Source: Streptomyces oceani (GTDB lineage Bacteria > Actinomycetota > Actinomycetes > Streptomycetales > Streptomycetaceae). Taken from it: a stretch of 58,648 bases of DNA. Below, in pieces: positions 40,739-48,051 of the stretch. A program made the translations under genes and the position numbers. The stretch's first letter is position 1, and every line of letters starts with the position of its first letter. Where the stretch lies: contig NZ_LJGU01000114.1 in NCBI RefSeq assembly GCF_001751245.1, forward strand, positions 1 to 58,648. The letters are read 5' to 3'. The notes under the pieces were generated by a model. The model had not been told where the DNA came from. It did not search any database and worked only from the letters and a program-made list of their open reading frames with translations.

Positions 40739-42487
40739 TTGCGCCGTCGCACGCTGCTCACCGCAGTCCCCGCCCTGTCTGTCTGGACCGCCACCACATC
40801 CGCCACCTCGGCGAACGCACAACCGCGCCCGGACGCGCTGAAGGTGTGGGTGCCCACCGGCGACTTCGCGTCCTCGTCCTTCGTGCGCGTCCCACGAGCC
40901 GCCCCCGACAGCCTGCCGGTGAAGGCCAGCCAGGCCCTCTCCGTTTCGGGCGTCCGCGGGGGACATGCCTCCGGACAGCTGGCGGTGGCCGGCCCGGCCG
41001 GCATCAAGGGCCTGCGTGTGCGAGTGACCCCGCTGACCGCGAACGACGCCGGCACGGCGGCGATTCCCGCGAGCGATGTCCAGGTGCGCTACCCCTCGTA
41101 CGTACCTGACGGGCAAGGTGGGCTGATCGCCGACCCGTTGATCGAGGCTGCCAGTGTGGACGTGGGCGCCGGCGACGCACAGCCGGTGTGGTTCACCTTC
41201 ACCATTCCGGACGACGCCGACGCGGGATCGTACCGGGGCCAGGTCGTGCTGGAGGCCGACGACGCCGACCCGGTGAGGTACGACCTCGACCTGCGGGTCG
41301 CGGACGTGACCCTCCCCGCCCCGCCCGAACGAGGCTTCCACCTCAACGTGTGGCTCCAACCGGACACCATCGCCGACCACCATGGGCTCGAACCATGGTC
41401 GGACGATCACGTCGACGCCATGCGACCCTACCTGCGTGACCTCGCTCAGCGTGGTCAACGTGTCGTCAACACCACCATCACCGAGGACCCGTGGCGCGTC
41501 GAGTGGCCGGACGGCGAGTGGCGCTCGCAGACTCGCCTGCCCTACCGCTCACCGGTCGACTGGACCTACGACGGCCATGACTGGGTGTTCGGTTTCGACA
41601 ACTGGGACCGGCTCGTCGAACGGCAACTCGCGGCCGGCATCGGCCCGTACATCCACGCCTACGGTCTCCTGGGCTTCCGTCGTGACTTCCTGATCTACAC
41701 CGACAGCCGTACGGGCGAAACGATCGACAAGCAGGTCGGCGTGGGAAGCGCGGTCTGGGCCGACGCCTGGTCAGCGTTCCTTGCGGCCTTCGAGAAACAC
41801 GTGCGCGACCGAGGCTGGCTCGACTCCGTCCACCTGGGCTTCGACGAGCGTCCCGCCGACCTGATGCGGCAGGCCCTGGACCTCACGGAGAAGGCCGCGC
41901 CCGCGCTCGCGCGCAACGGATTCGCCGGCTCCGGTACCGCCGAGGCCGACCCCTTCACGTATGACCTGGCACTCAACTACTCCGATTTCGACGACTGGTC
42001 GCAGGAGCTCATCGACCGACGCCGCGCGGAAGGGAAGCTGACCAGCTTCTACACCTGGTCCGAACCGGCCTATCCCAACACAGTGACCCATGCCGCCCCC
42101 CTCGGCTCCCGGGTGCTGCCCTGGCAGAGCGCGAAGAGCGGCCTCGACGGCTATCTGCGCTGGGCGTACAACTCGTGGCCCGAGGAGCCCTACCACGACC
42201 CGATCTTCAATCCCGAGTTCCGTCAGGGCGACGAGTATCTCGTCTACCCGGGGAAAGGCGGCCAGGGCCCGGTCTCCAAGATCGGTTGGGAGCTCTTCCG
42301 CGACGGCCAGGAGGACTTCACGCTGCTGGAGCAGCTCGCCGCACGCGACGGCGCCGACAACCCCGTACGGCGCGAGGCGCTCAACAGCGTCGACCCGGCG
42401 GCGACCCCTGACGCGACCACCCACAAGGCTTTGTTGGAAGCACGCGCGGCGGTGGTGGAGGAACTCCAGCGCCTTCCTCGCCAGTGA
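40739..42487 (+). CDS. secreted DUF4091 / GH123-like glycoside hydrolase
   Basis: A 582-residue protein starting at TTG 40739, with GGAGG at 40729-40733. It has an N-terminal signal: RRR at positions 2-4, a hydrophobic core LLTAVPALSVWTAT and a likely ANA-QP cleavage site near residue 27; the RRRTLL start allows Tat export. Residues 150-210 are a beta-sandwich (GSYRGQVVLEADD). The central part is the catalytic barrel, with the carboxylate segment LDSVHLGFDERPADLM. GH123 members cleave N-acetylgalactosaminides; the call is by domain type only. The AT-rich upstream region (40660-40710) probably holds the promoter. Confidence 0.82.
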   Translation: MRRRTLLTAVPALSVWTATTSATSANAQPRPDALKVWVPTGDFASSSFVRVPRAAPDSLPVKASQALSVSGVRGGHASGQLAVAGPAGIKGLRVRVTPLTANDAGTAAIPASDVQVRYPSYVPDGQGGLIADPLIEAASVDVGAGDAQPVWFTFTIPDDADAGSYRGQVVLEADDADPVRYDLDLRVADVTLPAPPERGFHLNVWLQPDTIADHHGLEPWSDDHVDAMRPYLRDLAQRGQRVVNTTITEDPWRVEWPDGEWRSQTRLPYRSPVDWTYDGHDWVFGFDNWDRLVERQLAAGIGPYIHAYGLLGFRRDFLIYTDSRTGETIDKQVGVGSAVWADAWSAFLAAFEKHVRDRGWLDSVHLGFDERPADLMRQALDLTEKAAPALARNGFAGSGTAEADPFTYDLALNYSDFDDWSQELIDRRRAEGKLTSFYTWSEPAYPNTVTHAAPLGSRVLPWQSAKSGLDGYLRWAYNSWPEEPYHDPIFNPEFRQGDEYLVYPGKGGQGPVSKIGWELFRDGQEDFTLLEQLAARDGADNPVRREALNSVDPAATPDATTHKALLEARAAVVEELQRLPRQ

Positions 42488-42512
42488 CACCGATACGGCC
42501 CCGTCCTGGGGC

Positions 42513-43451
42513 CTAGGACGTGGACGCGGGGGCCGACGGGTGGGCCTGCCCGGTGGCCGGGCGCCCGAGGAGTTCCCCCAGCAGCGAGTGCAGCCGCTCG
42601 GCGGCCGGGGCGGACAGCACCAGGTCGTTGGCGGCGGGGTGGGCGTCCGGTTCGAAGGCGGCCAGCGGGATGCGGAGTTCGCCGGTCTGGCCAGCCGGCT
42701 GGTGCTCCGGGTGCGGTGGCGGGTCCTCGCGTACGCCGCCCTGCCGGGGCACCTCGGACAGTACGCCCGGGGCGAGCGCCGGAGCGCCGGCACCGTGGGA
42801 CGGGGGGCGCCGTCCGGGTCGGGCGGCGGCGTCCTCCGTCTCGGTCGTCCCTGTCGCCTCGGTCGCCCCGATCGCGTCGGTGGCGGCCACCGCCCGGTCG
42901 CCGCCGGCTCGCTTGGCCGTACGCAGCGCGACGTCGGCGTCCAGCACCAGGTCGGCCAGGGTCGCGCGGACCCCGCCGGCGACCCGGCAGGTGGCGACGC
43001 CCATGGAAGCGGCCTGACCGGTCAGTCGTACCGTGTCGCTGCGGCTGGAGCGGGCGGTGACCTCCAGCTGCCGGATGCGCTCCTGGGCCCGCTGGGCGGT
43101 CGTCAGTGCCTGTGCCGCACTCGCTCCGGGCAACAGGATCAGGAACTCGTCACCCGCGTGACCGCCGTAGCGACCCGTGACGCCTCCCTCTATGCCGCGC
43201 AGCACGGCGGCGGCGGCCCGCAGCACCGCGTCCCCGGCGAGGTGGCCGTAGGTGTCGTTGACGCCCTTGAAACGGTCCAGGTCGACGAGTATCAGGGAGA
43301 GTTGCTGTCCCCGGCTGCGGGCTCGGGTGGCCTCCGCGGCGGCTCGGCTGTCCCATTCCTGCCGGTCCAGCACGCCGGTGAGGCGGTCGGTGAGCGGCTT
43401 CCTGCACAGTGCGCAATGCGTCTGCTCGGCCGCTCCTGGCGCTGTGGTCAT
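42513..43451 (-). CDS. GGDEF-domain protein (putative diguanylate cyclase, variant signature)
   Basis: A 312-residue protein. It begins with a short segment containing CALCRKPLTDRLTGVLDR, then the GGDEF domain (about 18-170) with LSLILVDLDRFKGVNDTYGHLAGDAVL. The active-site loop reads RYGGHAGDEFLILLPG, so the five-residue signature is AGDEF rather than GGDEF; AGDEF enzymes can be active. There are no membrane helices and no EAL domain. The C-terminal 140 residues are Pro/Ala-rich with an ordered end (LSAPAAERLHSLLGELL). GGGAGAGG lies 6 nt before ATG 43451. Confidence 0.85.
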   Translation of the reverse strand: MTTAPGAAEQTHCALCRKPLTDRLTGVLDRQEWDSRAAAEATRARSRGQQLSLILVDLDRFKGVNDTYGHLAGDAVLRAAAAVLRGIEGGVTGRYGGHAGDEFLILLPGASAAQALTTAQRAQERIRQLEVTARSSRSDTVRLTGQAASMGVATCRVAGGVRATLADLVLDADVALRTAKRAGGDRAVAATDAIGATEATGTTETEDAAARPGRRPPSHGAGAPALAPGVLSEVPRQGGVREDPPPHPEHQPAGQTGELRIPLAAFEPDAHPAANDLVLSAPAAERLHSLLGELLGRPATGQAHPSAPASTS

Positions 43452-43551
43452 CGATCGCCTCTCCCGACCTCGTGGAAGCCCGAATCCACGGCATCCCTCC
43501 TGCTGAGCACGCCGACTGCCGGGCACGGCACGGAGGTTGTCCCGCGCGCGA

Positions 43552-43625
43552 CTCAACCCGTAGTTGAGCCGTCGCACAGTGTGAGTCTAGACTCGTAGCG
43601 ACCCTCGGTGTCAACCAGGGGTTGA
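43552..43625. promoter_or_regulatory. cluster of three inverted repeats before the Xre/ImmA operon
   Basis: CTCAAC-N5-GTTGAG (43552-43568), the palindrome GAGTCTAGACTC (43583-43594) and TCAACC-N3-GGTTGA (43611-43625) lie within 75 bp. The first and third share a TCAAC half-site. They end 55 bp before the Xre gene start, in the divergent space to the GGDEF gene, and are good candidates for autoregulation by the Xre protein. Confidence 0.6.
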
Positions 43626-43680
43626 AAAGGGAGTATTGGTGTCAGATTACGGGGAAGACCGTGCGTGGAGGTGAGCGGTA

Positions 43681-44217
43681 GTGCCCGACGCTGAGGAGCG
43701 GCCAGCGCTGGCCGCGTCTTTGGACCGGCTCTTCGAGGACGTTCGCCCGCACGGACCCCGAGGTCGTCGCTACACCAACGAGGAGGTCGCGACCGCCGTC
43801 AAACAGGACAGCCCCGGCGTCCGGGTCGGTGGCGCGTACCTCTCGGCACTGCGCAAGGGCACCAAGCGCAACCCGTCCACCGAGTTGCTGGCCGCGCTGG
43901 CCCGCTTCTTCGGCGTGCCCGTCGCCTACTTCCTCGACGAGCAGTCGGCCGCGGCGGCGGGCGCGGAGATCGAGTTGGCCAGTGTCGCCCACAATCTCGG
44001 TGTCCGAAGACTCGCGTTACGCGCCCTGGAGCTCTCCCCCGAGGGGCTCGCGGCCGTGACCCGCATCGTCGAGGACGTCCTGGACGGCCATGATGACCAG
44101 CACGCCCGCGGCGGTGGGGCTGGCCGTACGGACCGCGCGGGAGGCTCGGAGCAGCCGGCCCGCGGCCGCCGGCACGGCGGTCCTCCGCAGGCCGATTCCG
44201 CTCCCCCCGACGTCTGA
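43681..44217 (+). CDS. Xre-family transcriptional regulator
   Basis: A 178-residue protein. The helix-turn-helix domain covers about 28-85: RRYTNEEVATAVKQ and VGGAYLSALRKGTKRNPSTELLAALARFFGVPVAYFLD. Residues 95-140 are a helical extension (ALRALELSPEGLAAVTRIVEDVL) typical of Xre proteins paired with ImmA/IrrE peptidases; the C-terminal 40 residues are disordered. GTG 43681 has GGAGG upstream. It begins a four-gene unit with the metallopeptidase 14 nt downstream. Confidence 0.9.
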   Translation: MPDAEERPALAASLDRLFEDVRPHGPRGRRYTNEEVATAVKQDSPGVRVGGAYLSALRKGTKRNPSTELLAALARFFGVPVAYFLDEQSAAAAGAEIELASVAHNLGVRRLALRALELSPEGLAAVTRIVEDVLDGHDDQHARGGGAGRTDRAGGSEQPARGRRHGGPPQADSAPPDV

Positions 44218-44231
44218 GGGTGGTGTGCCCG

Positions 44232-44873
44232 ATGGATCTGAAGTCGATGCGTCGAAGCTGCGCGGCGCTCGTACGTGATCTCGACCTGCCGCTCCCCGCC
44301 GAACCGGAGCAGGTGCTCGCCGCTCTGTGCGCGCGGATGGAACAGCGCCAGGGCAAGCCCGTGCACCACCGTCTCGTCGCCTTCCCGCCGAACACCGTCA
44401 GCGGGCTCTGGATGGCCACCGACGACGCGCACTACATACTCTGCGAGGCGCACACCAGCCCGTGGCACCAACTCCTCATCACCTGCCACGAGTTCTGGCA
44501 CATGGAAGCGGACCACCAGGCCACCGGGCCGACCGCCGCCGACATCCAGCGGCGGCTGGGCCCCTCCGTCGACGCCGTGGGCCACACGGAGGTCGACCCA
44601 GCGGCTCGTACGGGCCCAGCGGACCGGACGGACCCGAAGCGCAGCACCGAGGGAGCCGGTCGCGCGGCGGTGACCCGTATCCTCGCGGGTCGTACACACT
44701 GCGACGCCGAGGAGGAACAGGAAGCCGACTTCTTCGCCTCGCTCCTGATGGCCAGGGTCAGCCGGTGGCTGCCGGCGGAGACCTGGCGCGCCCCGGAGTC
44801 CGGCTCGGCCTCGGAGGTGGTACGGCGCCTGGAGACCACCCTGGGCCGACGGCCGGACCGGCGGGCGCCGTGA
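44232..44873 (+). CDS. ImmA/IrrE-type metallopeptidase-like protein
   Basis: A 213-residue protein. ITCHEFWHMEADH contains the zinc motif HExxH (HEFWH), and AEEEQEADFFASLLM supplies the downstream Glu. ImmA/IrrE enzymes cleave their partner Xre repressors in response to damage or other signals; adjacency to an Xre gene supports that pairing. The alternative GTG at 44220 would add 4 residues; ATG 44232 is preferred. A variable loop at 125-155 is Ala/Arg-rich. Its stop overlaps the next start (GTGA at 44870). Confidence 0.85.
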   Translation: MDLKSMRRSCAALVRDLDLPLPAEPEQVLAALCARMEQRQGKPVHHRLVAFPPNTVSGLWMATDDAHYILCEAHTSPWHQLLITCHEFWHMEADHQATGPTAADIQRRLGPSVDAVGHTEVDPAARTGPADRTDPKRSTEGAGRAAVTRILAGRTHCDAEEEQEADFFASLLMARVSRWLPAETWRAPESGSASEVVRRLETTLGRRPDRRAP

Positions 44874-46234
44874 CGGCGCAGACCGCGCTGTACTGGACGT
44901 GTTCCGCGCTGGGTTGGGTGACGCTGCTGATCAAGCTGCACGACCTGCGGGACGATCCGCGCAACCCGATGCGCCAGACGGTCTGCGTCACACTGTTCCT
45001 GGCGGCGACGGCGGTGTTCTGCGCCGCGCCCGCCACCATCACGCACGTCAACCGGATCTCCGGCGTGCCGAACCTGGCCGCGCCGCTGGTCTATTCCCTC
45101 CTGCTGGCCCTCAGCGCCTCCTCGCTCGCGCTGATCACCTACTGGCGGGAGTCACCCGCCCACGCCCGCCGGATCGTACGCCGCTGGGTGTTCGCCTACG
45201 CGCTGCTGATCGTGGCGCTCAACGTCCTTTTCCTGCTCGGCGAACCGTCCCAGGAACGCCGCGTGGACTTCGACACCCACTACGCCGACGCGCCGTACCT
45301 CCGCTCCTTCATCCTGCTGTACCTGCTCGCCCTGGCGGTCGCCATGACCCGCCTGATCCGGGTGGGCGTCCGCTGGGCCCGGGTGGTGGGACGACCCTGG
45401 CTACGGCGCGGGCTGCGGTTGATCGCGGCCGGCTCGTTGGGCGCGCTGCTGTTCAGCGCGGCCAAGCTGGTCGCGGTGGCGGCACGGCTGGCGGGCACCG
45501 ACTGGGACGTGCTCAGTTCCCAGATCGCCCCCGTCTTCGCGACCCTGGGGCTGGTGCTGAGCGCCGCCGGGTACGCGCTACCGGCCTGGGGCGACCGGTT
45601 GACCGAGGCACGCGGCCGGGTCACCCGCTACCGCGCCTACCGCGACCTGTATCCGCTGTGGGACGCGATGCGCCGTGCCGTGCCCGCCATCGTGCCGCCC
45701 ATCCGGGTGCCCTGGTGGGACCTGGAGCTACGCCTCACGCGGCGGCTCGCGGAGATCAACGACGGCCGGCTGGCCCTGCGTGCGCACATCGACCCGCGTG
45801 TCGGAGAAGCGGCGCGGGAGTTGGCCGTGCGCGCCGGGCTCAGTGGCACGCGACTGCGGGCGGTGGTGGACGCCAGCCAGCTGCGGTCCGCGGTGGCCGC
45901 CAAGGCCGCGGACATCGACTTCACGGAGTCCGAGTCCCCCGCACCGGGCGCGGGGCCACACGAGGGGCCGGACGCGGGGTCGTACGGCCTCCGTGGCGGC
46001 GTACCGGACGCGCCGGCGGGAGCGCTGGGCGAGGCACCGGACACGCTGGCGGCGGGACGGTCGTCCGGCGGCTCGGACGGCGTCGGCGAACTCGCCTGGC
46101 TGGTCCGCGTGTCCAGGGACTTCGCCCGTTCCCCCCTGGTGGCCGAGGCCGTCGCCAGCGGCACGGCCGTGGCGGCGGAACGGCGGGGCCGTCCGAACCA
46201 GCCGGTCCAGCCGGAGCGGCGCGGAGCGCGGTGA
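44870..46234 (+). CDS. MAB_1171c-family membrane protein (putative transporter)
   Basis: A 454-residue protein with six or seven hydrophobic segments in residues 5-250 (LYWTCSALGWVTLLIKL; VCVTLFLAATAVFCAA; LVYSLLLALSAS; FAYALLIVALNVLFLLG; SFILLYLLALAVAMT; GLRLIAAGSLGALLFSA; APVFATLGLVLSAAGYAL). A cytoplasmic C-terminal region follows, with YRAYRDLYPLWDAMRRAVP and LELRLTRRLAEINDG, the family hallmark. Function unknown; in actinomycetes this family repeatedly follows Xre and IrrE-type genes. GTG 44870 overlaps the previous stop. Confidence 0.87.
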   Translation: MTAQTALYWTCSALGWVTLLIKLHDLRDDPRNPMRQTVCVTLFLAATAVFCAAPATITHVNRISGVPNLAAPLVYSLLLALSASSLALITYWRESPAHARRIVRRWVFAYALLIVALNVLFLLGEPSQERRVDFDTHYADAPYLRSFILLYLLALAVAMTRLIRVGVRWARVVGRPWLRRGLRLIAAGSLGALLFSAAKLVAVAARLAGTDWDVLSSQIAPVFATLGLVLSAAGYALPAWGDRLTEARGRVTRYRAYRDLYPLWDAMRRAVPAIVPPIRVPWWDLELRLTRRLAEINDGRLALRAHIDPRVGEAARELAVRAGLSGTRLRAVVDASQLRSAVAAKAADIDFTESESPAPGAGPHEGPDAGSYGLRGGVPDAPAGALGEAPDTLAAGRSSGGSDGVGELAWLVRVSRDFARSPLVAEAVASGTAVAAERRGRPNQPVQPERRGAR

Positions 46235-46290
46235 CCGGTGAGGCAGCGATTCCCGGCGGTGTCCACCGCGCGGGCGGAGACGGAGGAACG

Positions 46291-47691
46291 GTGCACGGAC
46301 GCACGCACACGGTCGTACTCGGCGGCTCCTTGGCGGGGCTGCTCGCCGCCGCGGCGGCGGCCCGGTCGACGGACCGGGTCACCCTCGTCGAGAGCGACGA
46401 CCCGCCGACCGGACCGGATCCCCGGAAGGGGGTCCCGCAGGCACGGCACACCCACCTGCTGTGGTCCGGCGGCGCACGCGTCATCGAGTCGCTGCTGCCC
46501 GGCGTCACCCAACGCTGGCTGGACGCCGGAGCACGGCGTATCGGCATCCCCGACGGCCTGGTCTCGCTGTCCGCCCGGGGCTGGATGCGTCGCTGGCCGC
46601 AGATGCAGTTCCTCCTCACCTGTAGCCGTGACCTGCTGGACTGGGTGGTACGCGAACGGGTGCTGGAGATCGGGAACGTGACGCTGCGCCAGGGCGTGCG
46701 AGCTGAGGAACTGCTCGGCGACGGCACCCGGGTCACCGGGGCCCGGCTGCGCGAACGGGCCACCGGTGACGTGCGGGACTGTCCCGCCGACCTGGTGGTC
46801 GACGCCACCGGTCGGGGCTCCCGGGCCACCGCCTGGCTCGCCTCGCTGGGGCTGCCGCCCGTGCCGGAGGAGACCGTCGACTCCGGACTGACCTACGCCA
46901 CCCGGGTCTTCCGCGCCCCGGACGGCATTCCGGCCGACTTCCCGGTGGTGAACGTGCAGGCCGACCCGCACGCGGGATGTCCCGGGCAGACGGCGACACT
47001 GCTCCCGGTGGAGGGCGGCCGATGGCTGGTCACCCTCTCCGGCACGCGTGGTGGCGAACCGACGACCGACCCGGAGCGGTTCGTGCCGTTCGCCCGGGCC
47101 GTACGGCATCCCGTCGTCGGTGACCTGATCGCCGGCGCCGAGCCGTTGGGACCGGTGCGCGGCTCCCGCAGCACCGTCAACCGGCGTCGGTTCTTCGAGC
47201 GACTGCCCCGCTGGCCGGAGGGCTTCGTCGTGACGGGCGACGCGGTGGCGACGTACAACCCGGTGTACGGGCATGGCATGTCCGTGGCCGCCTGGGGTGC
47301 CGCCGCTCTGCGGAACGGCCTGGCCAACGGCCTCGCCCGGCAGGGGCACGCCGCCGGCACGGCGTACGGGATCCAGCGCGCCATCGCCCGTACGGTAGAC
47401 GGCGCCTGGGCGACGGCGACCACGCAGGACGTGCTCTACCCCGAGGCGCGTGGCGACCAACCCGGGTTCTCCGGGCGGCTGATGGGGCACTACGTCAACC
47501 GGCTGATGGCGGCGTCCGGTTCGCGCCCCGCAGCCGCCGAGGCGCTCTTCCGGGCCTTCACGCTCTCCGGTCCGATGACGGCCCTGGCCGGCCCGAAGGC
47601 CGTGTTCGCGACGCTGCTGGGACCGTACGGCCAAGTCTCGGACCGGCCGCCGTTCAACGAGACGGAACTCCGCGCGATCGCGGGCGGTTGA
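46291..47691 (+). CDS. FAD-dependent oxidoreductase / monooxygenase-like protein
   Basis: A 466-residue flavoprotein. THTVVLGGSLAGLLAAAAAARS is the FAD-binding GxGxxG-like motif (GGSLAG), ADLVVDATGRGSRATAWLASLG the central DG/DATGRGS element and FVVTGDAVATYNPVYGHGMSVA the second FAD-contact GD motif. The family resembles hydroxylases of the squalene-epoxidase/tryptophan-halogenase superfamily; the substrate is unknown. GTG 46291 has GGAGG 4 nt upstream; an in-frame GTG at 46231 overlapping the previous stop (GTGA) is the alternative and would add 20 residues. It is the last gene of the Xre-ImmA operon. Confidence 0.87.
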   Translation: MHGRTHTVVLGGSLAGLLAAAAAARSTDRVTLVESDDPPTGPDPRKGVPQARHTHLLWSGGARVIESLLPGVTQRWLDAGARRIGIPDGLVSLSARGWMRRWPQMQFLLTCSRDLLDWVVRERVLEIGNVTLRQGVRAEELLGDGTRVTGARLRERATGDVRDCPADLVVDATGRGSRATAWLASLGLPPVPEETVDSGLTYATRVFRAPDGIPADFPVVNVQADPHAGCPGQTATLLPVEGGRWLVTLSGTRGGEPTTDPERFVPFARAVRHPVVGDLIAGAEPLGPVRGSRSTVNRRRFFERLPRWPEGFVVTGDAVATYNPVYGHGMSVAAWGAAALRNGLANGLARQGHAAGTAYGIQRAIARTVDGAWATATTQDVLYPEARGDQPGFSGRLMGHYVNRLMAASGSRPAAAEALFRAFTLSGPMTALAGPKAVFATLLGPYGQVSDRPPFNETELRAIAGG

Positions 47692-48051
47692 GTGGTGCCT
47701 GGCCAGCGAGCGACCGGGCCGACGGCGCCGGATGTGAACGAGCCTCGGGGCGGAAACGACGTGCGGAAGTACCGCCGGTCCGCGACGACTGAGGCTGCTG
47801 GCCGCCCTGGCACTGTGGGCCCTGGTGGGGCCCAGGCCACAGGGCGGGAGGCCGTCGCCCCGGCGGGCGCCCGCGCGCATGCTGACGGCCAGACGGTTCC
47901 AGCGCGGGACGCCCGGCGGCTCCCGGGTGCCGAACGCCGACTGCCCGGCGGCGGTTTCGGGTGCGAGGCGAACGCCGCTGACTGACACGGGCCCCGACGC
48001 CGTGACGCACCCGCGTACCGGGGCCGTCAACGACCGGTCCCCACGTCCCGG
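47692..48051. other. intergenic region with a hairpin, no convincing gene
   Basis: A hairpin at 47813-47842 pairs CTGTGG with CCACAG and, inside, GGGCCC with GGGCCC; it may terminate the Xre-ImmA operon and/or the convergent Hsp70 operon. A short frame starting GTG at 47761 (VRKYRRSATT) is not supported further. The region is GC-rich but lacks conserved coding features. Confidence 0.45.

Noticed and set aside
47761..47985. A small plus-strand gene after the FAD oxidoreductase
   Set aside because: The frame has weak start context, includes a terminator-like hairpin, and lacks conserved features.
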